DNA from: Cryptomeria japonica
Lineage: Eukaryota > Streptophyta > Pinopsida > Cupressales > Cupressaceae
Length of the DNA: 64,000 nucleotides
NCBI RefSeq assembly: GCF_030272615.1
Contig: NC_081412.1
Coordinates: forward strand, 23,032,432 to 23,096,431
Direction: 5' to 3'
Shown here: positions 49,817 through 61,332 of the stretch, one piece after another
Layout of the letters: every line of letters begins with the position of its first letter
Position numbering within the stretch: the first letter of the stretch is position 1
Made by a program: the position numbers and the translations under genes
Notes under the pieces: generated by a model
Told to the model about the DNA's origin: nothing
The model's database searches: none
The model's input: the letters and a program-made list of their open reading frames with translations, nothing else

Positions 49817-50120
49817 ACCTCCCCCTTTGGCATTGATGGCAACACTTAGGAAAATTTTGACATCTAAGTGTTTTTACAACAACAAAAAAATGCCATAATG
49901 AAAATTACTCCCCCTAAGCATATACACTACTCCCCAAACTGGTAACATGAAAGTACATGAAATGGTAACATACACCAAAATTTTAATGTACACTACTCCC
50001 CTTTTGCCAACAATGACAAAGTAATGCAAGGGTAAGTGCACAAAGATGGTGGTCAAAAAGGGGGGTATAAGTGGACACTTTTTTCTGAAATCAGGCAAAC
50101 CTGAACTTGGAGGCAAAATT
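49817..50120 (-). other. Multiple polypurine tracts next to LTR F
   Basis: Minus-strand AAAGGGGGAGG abuts the LTR at 49817. Further GGGGAG-type tracts (minus AGGGGGAG at about 49908-49915, GGGGAG at 49931-49936 and about 49996-50001) lie within 200 bp. Several polypurine tracts upstream of the 3' LTR are described for Sireviruses. Confidence 0.55.
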
Positions 50121-50890
50121 TGAAAGTCATCCACTCAAGATATGAAGATAATCAAAGAACAAATATTGTATTACTCTGAATCTAGTTTCCAAACCACTAA
50201 ACTTTTTCAAAATTGGATAAGATTAAGGGGGTCAAATCCTTTGCGCATGAAAAACCGACTCTGTTTTTTTCTTAAAAACATAACATAGTGTCTAATGTGC
50301 GCATCAAAAAAGTCATAGTTAGATTTAGTATTTTGACAAATCTTTTGGCAAAAAGATAGCTAAAAGTGAGCACTAGAAGATGTGTATTTTTTTGTAATTT
50401 TTTGTTTAGTATTTTGTTTTTTATGATTTTTCCAATCGAGAACATCCTGAAAATTCAGTACCTGTTCGTGCGCGAAGCATAAGTTGCACTAAAAAAATCA
50501 AAAATACATTTTTATTTTTTTTTAAATTGTAAAGAATCAAGTGCACTATAATAATATATGAAGTTTTTTAAATTTGGATAAGTATATAAAAATTTATTCA
50601 AAAAATGGTGCACCTATGTTTGTGAGAACTATGGAGACACTAATAAAAGAAATTCAATAATAATATGTTATTGTTGTTCAAATTGAAAACAAATTATATG
50701 GTTAGAAATATTAGAAGATGGGTGAAAATATGGTGGCAATTTTAGAAATACCCACTTTATGAAGTGTAAACCTGATGATGACAAAGTCGATAAACCAAGT
50801 TGATAAAATAAAACATGTAAAAAATGAGAGAAATGGAGGGAAATCAAACTTCCAATCCGTAGCTTTTTCATCCAGACCTATTTCCAAGCC
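50121..50890. other. Unrecognised AT-rich stretch
   Basis: Possibly the interior of the F element. No copia protein motif can be read. Confidence 0.4.
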
Positions 50891-50894
50891 TAAA

Positions 50895-51022
50895 CAGTCA
50901 AAAGCGCATACGGGGTACTTATGGTTTAAAAAGCACGTACAGGGTACTTATAGTGTACATTCTTGTTTCCCTACAAACAGCACGTACGCGCTACCTTTAC
51001 TATAAATAGCATGTACGCGCTA
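50895..51022. repeat. AGCRCGTACGCGSTAC motif cluster, left of E2
   Basis: Four copies (about 50903, 50931, 50979 and 51008) of a 16-17-bp GTAC-centred motif. Six more lie at 61335-61610, on the other side of E2. Confidence 0.7.
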
Positions 51023-51023
51023 T

Positions 51024-51129
51024 TGTATAATGTGTGTATATACATATAATATATGTAATATATAATATGTGTATATACATATAATATATGTAATATATAA
51101 TATGTGTATATACATATAATATATGTAAT
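51024..51129. repeat. 35-bp AT-rich tandem repeat, target of E2
   Basis: Three units of GTGTATATACATATAATA... start at 51034, 51069 and 51104. The array resumes right of E2 at 59673, so E2 inserted into it. Confidence 0.85.
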
Positions 51130-52804
51130 TGTGTGGGAGAAAAAGTGACACTAAGCAAACATGCCCTAATCTCACTTTCAACCACACACTTGTGGAATAC
51201 GAAAGAGCCTAGAGATATCGCACAATTGGCTACTTCTTTTTGTGAAAGAGAGAGCCACGGGATATCTATTAGGATTTCTATTCCTTTGTTGTAATTGAAA
51301 GATAAAATGATGCAAGTTCAATTCCTAACCCCAAAATGCAAGTATGAACTAATAACGAGATTACAGAATTGAACTTAAATGATGGAAAGCTGTAAATACA
51401 AGGATGAAATAGGAATGCAAATGCGTACTCGGAGTTAAAATCTGACTGAAAATGTTCGGGACGGGGGCGCGGGCGCCACTGTCCTGATTCTGACCCTGAA
51501 ACTGCTCCGAAAACTGTTGTTTTTGCACTTTGGAAAAAGCTGTCAAAGTTGTTGAAAATGCTGTCGGACCAGGGCGCCCAGAAGGGACCAGGGCGCCCAG
51601 AAGGGACCAGGGCGCCCAGCGCCCCTGTCCTGGCAGGACCAGGGCGCCCCACGCCCCTGTCCTGGTCTTTTGCACTGAAATTTGGTGGAAAGGTCTGTCT
51701 CAGTATGCTTCTCCCAGATCTGCAACCTGCGGTGTCGTCCGAGTCCCGAAACCTGCAATAATATCTGAAAAGGGGAAGGGGTGGCTATATAGGGTTTTGC
51801 CTTAGTCAAACCCCCGCTTCGGTGATTTCCACCTCCACGAATAGCCAAGTTGTTTTGTAAAATGTATTGTGTGTGCAGACCTAGTGTGTGTGCAAGGTCC
51901 TAAAATGCAAGAAAGCAAACTAGAGCAACCTAGAAAGTAAACCCTAATTGCTTGTAAATGATAATGTAAATGCTCTAAATCAAGATGCAAAGTGATCTAA
52001 AGCATGAATAAAGGATATATTGAAGCTTATGCAAAGACATGAAAACAACATGAAATCATACCCAACCCTCAAGGGAGGAGTACAAGCCAATCTTCAGTCG
52101 GTAATTTCCTATTGCTCTTCAATGTCTTCAAAGCCCTAAATGCATGAATGAAATTGATGAATGCTTGATGGATGGATGTTGAATGTTGTTGAAGTCTTCA
52201 AAGATCTGCTCTTTCGCTGCATATCAAGTTCCTGGAAACCAAAAATCGGATCCCTTTCAAATGAGGAAAGAGAGCTTTTATGTATGAAACCCTAGGTCGT
52301 AAATTCGTATTTTGGCCGACCTAGAGATTGAATATCCTGCCAATTTCTTGGGGTTAAGCTTTATTTTATGATTGGATCGTGCTCCCAAAATTTCGGGAAA
52401 AATGTCCGGGACCATGTTGCATGGGCGCCATGGTCCCGACAACTTTTCACCAAATTTTCAGGGCCGTCAGATATGATGATTTTAGAGAGAATCCCGAAGT
52501 TACAGGTGATTTCGAGATGTTTTGACCCCCGAAACCAAGCCCCCAAGTTCAAAATAGGACCTAATCAAGGTTTTTGATTAAATGATGTATTGGAAGAATA
52601 AAATGAAAGGGGCACACTTTAATGAAAAAGGGCCCAACTTTATGATATGGGAGATGATAAAATAGGACCTTAGACCTAATTAATTTAATTAATTAAGTGC
52701 TAAAGGGGAAATGCAATGCAGAATGTAAAATGCACTAAGGCGGGTGCTAAACTAGGTGTGAAATTGTACCACCCTAGCGAGTGCGTACAATTTACGACGC
52801 TACA
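51130..52804 (-). repeat. Element E2 3' LTR
   Basis: Carries a GC-rich minisatellite (about 51571-51660) with three tandem copies of the 20-bp unit GACCAGGGCGCCCAGAAGGG or its variant, one more than the other LTR. It also has a GGGCGCCATGGTCCCGAC palindrome-like block near 52425. Confidence 0.9.
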
Positions 52805-52819
52805 TTTAGCCCCCACTTT
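52805..52819 (-). other. Polypurine tract of element E2
   Basis: Minus strand AAAGTGGGGGCTAAA abuts the 3' LTR. The same sequence is at the matching place in E1. Confidence 0.75.
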
Positions 52820-54479
52820 AGCGGTCATATGAGTACTACGTGCATATGCAAGCTAAAGTACAGAAAAGTAAACATTATTTGAAAAAGGATATATCCATAA
52901 TTCTGTCGAACGAAGCCCCCAGCGGTATCTGCAGTACACAGTTAGGAACCGCACCCTACAAAACACACGTTAGATCACAAAATCACCTAATGCTTACTAA
53001 GGAAGGTGATGAAAATTCGAGGGTAGCTATATGCCCCCCCCTGTTTCGGCTTGCTAATTTTAGTGAGTTGAAACAGGGTATCATGTTTACCACTTCGAAT
53101 TGTTAAAGAATATTGATGACAAATGCTCACAAGAGGATTCGATATGAGATCAAAAACTAATGGAGAATCATTTGGTAAGAAAGAGGACCAAATCTCAATT
53201 CTAACACAACAAAGAGTGTGTGGATTTGAGAGTTCTCTAACACAAGATGAAGGATGTAAATGGAAACAAAATACAAAGAGAAGAAAAGAAAGGAAAAAAA
53301 CATGAATACACACATTGGTGATACATGAGAAGAATAGTGAGAGAGAAAACATGGACTTCTCGCCCCTAGATCTTGTCTAGGTGATCCATGGGAAAAGGAC
53401 ATGGAAAACTAGCCCCTAGAGTCTGTCTAGGTGATCCATGTAAGGGAGGAGAGTGAGAAAGTCTAGCCTTACGCCGCTAGTTCCACTCAACCTCGTGCAT
53501 GTGTGTGTAAGTGAGGTTAGAAGCATCTCATAGGAGTCTATGCCCGAGTATGCTACAACCTGTAAATGTATAGTACAAAAGCGTGACATCTCGCTCTAAG
53601 AGTCTGTGCTCTGGTTCCGAGAATAATCACCTTGCATAAAAGAAAAATGGAGACATCTCGCTCTAAGAGTCTGTGCTCTGGTTCCGAGAATGACCCATTG
53701 CTCAAAAAGTGTAATGTTTATGTTATAAGAAAAGTAGAACAAGGATACCTACCTTCATCACAAAAGAAGATACCCCGAAAATGCAACAATGTCATAGATC
53801 CAAGCAAGAGAGTTTTGCACTCTTCAATCAAGGATAAGATAGTTGAAAAAGGGATATCTTGTAGTATGTGTAAAGGAGATCCTTAGAGGAGAAGAGATCT
53901 TTGTACAAAAGACACCTATCCCCGAGAGGAATTGTCTTAGACAAATATAACATCTTCTAGAATAAGACAAAGAAGAGAATAAGAATGCAATGCTTCCTTC
54001 CTTTGCGAGGTGAAAGTGATCCTTAATGAAGGATGACGCTCTTTTTAACCCAATTGGGAGAGTGAATTCATTATGGATGTATTTTACCAAGTGCAAAAGA
54101 GGTTGTAGTCAAGGACTTCCACCCCTTGAACAAACAACAACAAATGCATATAAGGCATAACATCAAGTAATAAAGTCCACACCATCCACAAAATAGGAAA
54201 AAGTGGATCCTTAGATAAAAATAAGGAAAGATCATTGCCTCCCAAGGATAAGGACAATGAGAAGGACTTACACAATCTTCTAGGGAGAGATTTGGACATA
54301 AGCAAAAGAAGAGATGTATGAAATCATTCTTGTCCCCATAGGAACAAGAAAATTAGGCTATTATGTTGCTTCAAAAAATATGATTGCACTTGAAATTGTA
54401 CCATCATGAATGACAATGAGCCCCCAGTAAATGAGCTACCAATGTCACATAATGATGAGCAACATAATAGCCATTAATG
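52820..54479. other. E2 3' untranslated region
   Basis: Between ORF end and polypurine tract. It has short local duplications: TCTAGGTGATCCATG twice (53378 and 53428) and GACATCTCGCTCTAAGAGTC twice (53585 and 53653). It has no significant reading frame. Its equivalent in E1 is 44326-45967. Confidence 0.6.
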
Positions 54480-57400
54480 TTATTTAAAGACATGATAGAT
54501 TGAATGAGGTATTTGAATATGACATGCTAAATGCTCAACTATAAGTGAGATCAAAAACATGTATAAAATGATAAAAATTGAAGAAGAAAAGTCACATGAA
54601 ATCTTAGAAGAGGGATGAGTGTAATTTATTAGAGCCTTATCCCTAGAGGAAAGGACTTTATGATGAATAGGAGATAAAGATTCATAAGTGGATTTAGAAA
54701 TTTGAGGGGAGTCATAAAGAGACTTGTTCATCGCCAAGATTTCCTTATGAGGGGAATGAGAGTTGATAGAAGTAGAAGATGATTTAGTTGAAGTGAGATC
54801 ATCATCACTACTAAATATAGCATTCACATTGAGAGATGGTCTTTTAGATGCTTTGGTACGTCTGCAGGGATTATAGCCGAGTCCAAAGGCATAATTGTGA
54901 AAATTAGTCTCTAGAGGAACTTTTATCCCTTGTTCATGAGCACCACAACCATTTCCATGATACCCATGCTTAGCAAAAATGCAAAAACCATGACCATAAC
55001 GACCAGCCATTTCAGGAAGAGAAGGTGGTTTTTCATAAGACAAAGAATCAAATCCTTCAGCATTAGAAGTGTGAGGAGAAGAAGTTTGAGAGGCAGCCAC
55101 AAAATTATTGTTCATAAGCTCAGGTAAGACTGATTGATCTCTAGTTTCTTCCTTCTTTTTACCTTTAAGATCTCTAGGAGGAACCCTATACTCACCTACA
55201 AAGGTGGGATTAAAATCAAGGGATCCCCAATCGTCTTCTGCGAGAACCTTCTCAGGATCAAAAGCCTTTTCATGTGTAAACTCAAGTCGAGAAGGATATT
55301 CTTCAGGAGCTTTAGACTCATCCAAAGAATTTTGATTATTAGAGGGTGATGATTCATCCATAGGTATCTTGTTTAACGAGTCATCACTAGAAGAGGAAGG
55401 CTTAGAAGAACTCCCTTTGGAAGTAGATGTTTGCAAACAAGCCTGAAGATTAGTATCACCTATCAAGGTATATGTCTTATTGTTATAAATGAATTTAACT
55501 TGTCTATGCAATGTAGAGGGGACAACTTGCATACTGTGAATCCAAGGTCTCCCTAATAACAAATTGTATGATAGATTTCCTGACATAACATGGATAGGAG
55601 TAGGCAAAGTAACAGGTCCCACTGTGATTGGTAAGGTGATAATACCTAATGAAGACTTAGCCACATTATCAAAGCCTCGAATGGGACGAGAGTCAGGCTC
55701 AATAAGGGATGTATCCACATTCATCTTATGCAATAGATTAATGCTACACACATTAAGGCCAGAACCATTATCTATCAGTGTTCGTCTTATAGCAGTGTCA
55801 TTTATGATAACCACAATCATCAAGGGATCATATTGTTGTTGAATTTCACTAGTAGGCAACTCATCTTGGGTAAACACAATTTGAGCTTTAGGATTCATCA
55901 CAGAGTTAACTAAAGATGCTATATTACTAGATGTATTCGGTGGAGGAACATTCAAATCTTTCAAGGCATCTTGTAACATTCCATGATGAGCGGAAGAAGT
56001 TTGGATCAAATCCCAAAGGGATATCTTAGCAGGAGTAGTTTTAAGTTGTTCAATGAGATCATATTCCTTACCAAGAACTTGTGAAATACGAGGAGCTTGA
56101 GGAAGAATAGGTTGGGAAGGAGGAAGTGAAGTTGGGATAACTGGAGGAGGATTAGGTTGCCTATTGTTTCTAGTATTATAAGTATGGGCAACCGCATGAT
56201 AACTCTCTCTAGTCAGTTGCTTAGCATAATCATAAGGGCTCTTAGTAGAATAACCTCCTTGCACAGTAATAATAGGTTTCTTAGGAGTGCAAAAAGAATC
56301 ATTAGCATAACCACCTTGAACCACTAAGATAGGCTTATTTAAAGGTTGAGAATTTTGAGAAGGACAAGCACCTTGGACAGTGAAGAGAGGTTTGTTAGGT
56401 GTTTCATTCACATGTATCAAATTGATTGAGGATGGTTTAGAGGAATGAAAAAAAGTGTTGGAAGAATTGTTGATGGTCTTCTCTTGCACCAAAATCTCAT
56501 CACGGATTAAATCCATTTTAGGAGAGAGACAAGGGGTAGGCATTGATGTTCTAGTAGGAAGAGGAAAGGTCATATCATCCTCTATCATCAAATGATCTAC
56601 ATGGGGAATAAACTCTCTAGGAGAAGGATCAACATTACTCTCTAAAGTCTCACCTTTGAGAGGGAGATCTCTGAAAGAAATGTTAACCATCTTGCTTTGA
56701 ACTAGGGTTTCCTTATGAGTAGAACCAAATTGAGGAGAGGGAGATGCTTTATTTTTAGAGGGAGAATAATTAAGATTCAAGGAAGGCGAGAAACTATCAA
56801 GGGAGTTTTCAATCTTGATTTCATCCCCTTTGGCTAGGGTTCTCTCACGGGGTAGAGAATAATCTACACCTTCTTCCAATGGTTCATCCCAAATAGTGAA
56901 GTTGTTGAAAGGAATGTTTGAAGTATTGTCAATTTCGGGAGAGGAGATAACATTGTTTATTAATTCCTCATCCTTAGAAGGGAGAGCATCAATAGATGTG
57001 TTAAACTCATCCTCTTTCCTCAAAATATGTTCAATATGATCTTTAGGAGAGAGAGAACTAAGGAAAGTGCTTATTATTTCATCTTCTTTCTCTAAGGGAT
57101 GCTTATGGGTAAGACAAACTTTAGGAGAAGGGTAAGCATTTATCATTAATTCATCATCTCTAGTGGGAATTTTGTTAGAAAAAGAAATGCCATCAATAGG
57201 AAATGTAGGGATAATGTCATCTTCTTGCACAAAAGGATCCTCATGAAGGGAGTGTTTTTTAGGAGGAACATGAACATATTTCTCCAAAGATTCATGCTTA
57301 GGAAGGAGATCTTTGAAAGAAGTGTTCATAACCTCTTGTTGCACTAACATGCCCCCATTGGAAGGACCAACTTTAGGAGAAAATAAGTCAATGTCCATCA

Positions 57401-57698
57401 ATACCTTTTCACTTAAAGAGGCATCATGTAGGGAAGGTGAAGTAACATTAAGAAAGGTGTTTATGATATCATTCTCTTCCTCTAGGATGGCTAAATAGGA
57501 AGGGCACATTTTAGGAGAATTGTCAAGATCACTCTTAAAGTCTTCATCCGTAGAACATGGGAGAGTCTCAAAGGGATCATAAGCAACTCTTTTAGGCACT
57601 AAAATGTTGTTATAGATGGGGGGAGGTTCTTTAGGAGAAGGAAAAATTGAAACAAGGGAAGCTAACCCATTATCACATCTATGAAATGAATGCATCAT
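54480..57698 (-). CDS. E2 protease/G-patch polyprotein, intact 1072 aa
   Basis: Starts at ATG 57698 (MMHSFHRCDNGLASLVSIFP). The first ~400 residues are a Ser/Pro/acidic, low-complexity region with degenerate SPK...EDE(I/L) repeats. Residues about 405-445 have a repeated (V)VQGG(Y/A) module, and EQLKTTPAKISLWDLIQTS (about 520-540) is the helix preceding protease in Tat polyproteins. The retropepsin site is RTLIDNGSGLNVC (D near 642), followed by LLLGRPWIHSMQVVPSTLHR (about 695-715). About 905-945 is a G-patch-like GYHGNGCGAHEQGIKVPLE...FGLGYNPC. No zinc knuckle, RT or integrase exists. The last ~45 residues are hydrophobic. It probably provides Gag- and protease-like functions for a non-autonomous element; the Gag role is inference. 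Confidence 0.8.
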   Translation of the reverse strand: MMHSFHRCDNGLASLVSIFPSPKEPPPIYNNILVPKRVAYDPFETLPCSTDEDFKSDLDNSPKMCPSYLAILEEENDIINTFLNVTSPSLHDASLSEKVLMDIDLFSPKVGPSNGGMLVQQEVMNTSFKDLLPKHESLEKYVHVPPKKHSLHEDPFVQEDDIIPTFPIDGISFSNKIPTRDDELMINAYPSPKVCLTHKHPLEKEDEIISTFLSSLSPKDHIEHILRKEDEFNTSIDALPSKDEELINNVISSPEIDNTSNIPFNNFTIWDEPLEEGVDYSLPRERTLAKGDEIKIENSLDSFSPSLNLNYSPSKNKASPSPQFGSTHKETLVQSKMVNISFRDLPLKGETLESNVDPSPREFIPHVDHLMIEDDMTFPLPTRTSMPTPCLSPKMDLIRDEILVQEKTINNSSNTFFHSSKPSSINLIHVNETPNKPLFTVQGACPSQNSQPLNKPILVVQGGYANDSFCTPKKPIITVQGGYSTKSPYDYAKQLTRESYHAVAHTYNTRNNRQPNPPPVIPTSLPPSQPILPQAPRISQVLGKEYDLIEQLKTTPAKISLWDLIQTSSAHHGMLQDALKDLNVPPPNTSSNIASLVNSVMNPKAQIVFTQDELPTSEIQQQYDPLMIVVIINDTAIRRTLIDNGSGLNVCSINLLHKMNVDTSLIEPDSRPIRGFDNVAKSSLGIITLPITVGPVTLPTPIHVMSGNLSYNLLLGRPWIHSMQVVPSTLHRQVKFIYNNKTYTLIGDTNLQACLQTSTSKGSSSKPSSSSDDSLNKIPMDESSPSNNQNSLDESKAPEEYPSRLEFTHEKAFDPEKVLAEDDWGSLDFNPTFVGEYRVPPRDLKGKKKEETRDQSVLPELMNNNFVAASQTSSPHTSNAEGFDSLSYEKPPSLPEMAGRYGHGFCIFAKHGYHGNGCGAHEQGIKVPLETNFHNYAFGLGYNPCRRTKASKRPSLNVNAIFSSDDDLTSTKSSSTSINSHSPHKEILAMNKSLYDSPQISKSTYESLSPIHHKVLSSRDKALINYTHPSSKISCDFSSSIFIILYMFLISLIVEHLACHIQIPHSIYHVFK

Positions 57699-57991
57699 GA
57701 CAACAATTTTCCTCTTTCAAATGCAAAATAGAAGGAAATGTTTAATTTCAACCAATGTAGGCACTTAGAATGTAGATTTAGAAAATGAAATTTATGATTC
57801 AAATGAGTTCCTAAATCAGATTTGAAATTATTGACCCCAATTAAGCTATCCACAAGTTCAACTTTGAATTGAAAAATTAGGGTTTTAGCAAAAATTTCCT
57901 CTAAATTTTTGAATCTTGCAAGAAATTAAAACTTGTAAATAGCATAAACACTCAATTTTGAAAAAGTAAATCAGAATTAGAGAAGATTGGA

Positions 57992-58010
57992 GTTCACGTC
58001 AGGTTCACCA
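57992..58010 (-). other. Primer-binding site of element E2, tRNA-Trp type
   Basis: Minus TGGTGAACCTGACGTGAAC lies three bases from the LTR. It is one mismatch from the tRNA-Trp 3' end as I recall it, and differs from the element B PBS at two positions. Confidence 0.65.
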
Positions 58011-58013
58011 AAA

Positions 58014-59672
58014 TGTGTGGGAGAAAAAGTGACACTAAGCAAACATGCCCTAATCTCACTTTCAACCACACACTTGTGGAATACGAAAGAGCCTAGAGAT
58101 ATCGCACAATTGGCTACTTCTTTTTGTGAAAGAGAGAGCCACGGGATATCTATTAGGATTTCTATTCCTTTGTTGTAATTGAAAGATAAAATGATGCAAG
58201 TTCAATTCCTAACCCCAAAATGTAAGTATGAACTAATAACGAGATTACAGAATTGAACTTAAATGATGGAAAGCTGTAAATACAAGGATGAAATAGGAAT
58301 GCAAATGCGTACCCGGAGTTAAAATCTGACTGAAAATGTTCGGGACGGGGGCACGGGCGCCACTGTCCTGATTCTGACCCTGAAACTGCTCCGAAAACTG
58401 TTGTTTTTGCACTTTGGAAAAAGCTGTCAAAGTTGCTGAAAATGCTGTCGGACCAGGGCGCCCAGAAGGGACCAGGGCGCCCAGCGCCCCTGTCCTGGCA
58501 GGACCAGGGCGCCCCACGCCCCTGTCCTGGTCTTTTGCACTGAAATTTGGTGGAAAGGTCTGTCTCAGTCTGCTTCTCCCGGATCTGCAACCTGCGGCGT
58601 CGTCCGAGTCCCGAAACCTGCAATAATATCTGAAAAGGGGAAGGGGCGGCTATATAGGGTTTTGCCTTAGTCAAACCCCCGCTTCGGTGATTTCCACCTC
58701 CACGAATAGCCAAGTTGTTTTGTAAAATGTATTGTGTGTGCAGACCTAGTGTGTGTGCAAGGTCCTAAAATGCAAGAAAGCAAACTAGAGCAACCTAGAA
58801 AGTAAACCCTAATTGCTTGTAAATGATAATGTAAATGCTCTAAATCAAGATGCAAAGTGATCTAAAGCATGAATAAAGGATATATTGAAGCTTATGCAAA
58901 GACATGAAAACAACATGAAATCATACCCAACCCTCAAGGGAGGAGTACAAGCCAATCTTCAGTCGGTAATTTCCTATTGCTCTTCAATGTCTTCAAAGCC
59001 CTAAATGCATGAATGAAATTGATGAATGCTTGATGGATGGATGTTGAATGTTGTTGAAGTCTTCAAAGATCTGCTCTTTCACTGCATATCAAGTTCCTGG
59101 AAACCAAAAATCGGATCCCTTTCAAATGAGGAAAGAGAGCTTTTATGTATGAAACCCTAGGTCGTAAATTCGTATTTTGGCCGACCTAGAGATTGAATAT
59201 CCTGCCAATTTCTTGGGGTTAAGCTTTATTTTATGATTGGATCGTGCTCCCAAAATTTCGGGAAAAATGTCCGGGACCATGTTGCATGGGCGCCATGGTC
59301 CCGACAACTTTTCACCAAATTTTCAGGGCCGTCAGATATGATGATTTTAGAGAGAATCCCGAAGTTACAGGTGATTTCGAGATGTTTTGACCCCCGAAAC
59401 CAAGCCCCCAAGTTCAAAATAGGACCTAATCAGGGTTTTTGATTAAATGATGTATTGGAAGAATAAAATGAAAGGGGCACACTTTAATGAAAAAGGGCCC
59501 AACTTTATGATATGGGAGATGATAAAATAGGACCTTAGGACCTAATTAATTTTAATTAATTAAGTGCTAAAGGGGAAATGCAATGCAGAATGTAAAATGC
59601 ACTAAGGCGGGTGCTAAAACTAGGTGTGAAATTGTACCACCCTAGCGAGTGCGTACAATTTACGATGCTACA
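58014..59672 (-). repeat. Element E2 5' LTR
   Basis: Near-identical to 51130-52804 apart from one fewer 20-bp minisatellite unit, small indels near 59540 and a few substitutions. Confidence 0.92.
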
Positions 59673-59677
59673 GTAAT

Positions 59678-60428
59678 ATATAATATGTGTATAATATGAG
59701 ATTGTATATATAATATGTGTATAATATGACATTCTATATATTGTATATATAATTTATTAAAACATATATATACACATGTAAGTGTATCGTCTCTCCCTCT
59801 CAAATGTATACAAGGTCTCTCTCTCTCTCTCCCTCTTTCTCTTCTTCTCTCCCTCCATACCCCACTGCAACTGTGTCTACACTTCTATAGAAGTAAGTGA
59901 ATTTATTTCTTGTCTGCAACTCCCCCTTTGATTTTTTATCATGTATCCTCTCCTAAAAAAAAATTGACTAATGGATTTTTTGTGTGTATATTGAATAGGA
60001 GGAATAGGGTTTGAAATTGAACCACAGGTGTATTACCGTGACAAACAAGGAAACCTGTAGCAATATTCTTCTCGAATGTGTTTTTTAAATGAGTAGAGTA
60101 GATGTGGAAAATAGTGTCAACAAACCAACATGATGAGTCAGAGTACCTGCAATATGTTTTTCAAAATAAAATAACAAGTAGGAAGAGAAAGAGGGAGAGT
60201 AACACAGATGATGTCCTATAGAATGATAGTGGTGGGTATGCGAGAGTTCCCCATGTTGTTACACAATGCCTGTCACCTAAAGAAATTAAAGTTTGTTTTA
60301 TGCATGGCAGTGGTAGTATAATGATGATCATCACTTTGTCAAAATAGATTGGAATGGTACATACCCATGAAAGAAATCAAGTGTGTAATTCCTATAGTCA
60401 CAATTGAGATCAATCTTATAACCTTGCA
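59678..60428. other. AT repeat remainder, CT-rich patch and unrecognised sequence up to the gap
   Basis: The AT-rich repeat interrupted by E2 continues to about 59780. CT-rich sequence lies at 59790-59860. The rest shows no gene. Confidence 0.5.
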
Positions 60429-60928
60429 NNNNNNNNNNNNNNNNNNNNNNNNNNNNNNNNNNNNNNNNNNNNNNNNNNNNNNNNNNNNNNNNNNNNNNNN
60501 NNNNNNNNNNNNNNNNNNNNNNNNNNNNNNNNNNNNNNNNNNNNNNNNNNNNNNNNNNNNNNNNNNNNNNNNNNNNNNNNNNNNNNNNNNNNNNNNNNNN
60601 NNNNNNNNNNNNNNNNNNNNNNNNNNNNNNNNNNNNNNNNNNNNNNNNNNNNNNNNNNNNNNNNNNNNNNNNNNNNNNNNNNNNNNNNNNNNNNNNNNNN
60701 NNNNNNNNNNNNNNNNNNNNNNNNNNNNNNNNNNNNNNNNNNNNNNNNNNNNNNNNNNNNNNNNNNNNNNNNNNNNNNNNNNNNNNNNNNNNNNNNNNNN
60801 NNNNNNNNNNNNNNNNNNNNNNNNNNNNNNNNNNNNNNNNNNNNNNNNNNNNNNNNNNNNNNNNNNNNNNNNNNNNNNNNNNNNNNNNNNNNNNNNNNNN
60901 NNNNNNNNNNNNNNNNNNNNNNNNNNNN
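60429..60928. other. Assembly gap of exactly 500 N
   Basis: A fixed-length gap placed at the edge of a long CT tract. Its true size is unknown, and frames crossing it are meaningless. Confidence 0.98.
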
Positions 60929-61325
<397 letters not shown>

Positions 61326-61332
61326 TCTCTCA

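Larger units (their letters stand above)
51130..59672 (-). mobile_element. Complete RT-less LTR retrotransposon E2 (8.5 kb)
   Basis: LTRs at 51130-52804 (3', 1675 bp) and 58014-59672 (5', 1659 bp) start TGTGTGGGAG and end in GCTACA. Target-site copies GTAAT lie at 51125-51129 and 59673-59677. The PBS is at 57992-58010 (tRNA-Trp type) and the polypurine tract at 52805-52819. The LTRs differ at one base in the first ~220, so insertion is recent. The interior has one intact ORF of 1072 codons (57698-54480) with a retropepsin but no RT, RNase H or integrase. Transposition would need enzymes from an autonomous partner, plausibly a Tat-type element with the same PBS such as B. The partner is inference. 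Confidence 0.9.

Noticed and set aside
51000-51185. Tyr/Ile-rich frame over the AT repeat left of E2
   Set aside because: Derived from the 35-bp AT-rich tandem repeat.
52361-52577. Overlapping frames on both strands of the E2 LTR (and their copies at 59226-59442)
   Set aside because: Identical in both LTRs and within regulatory sequence, with no protein family recognised.
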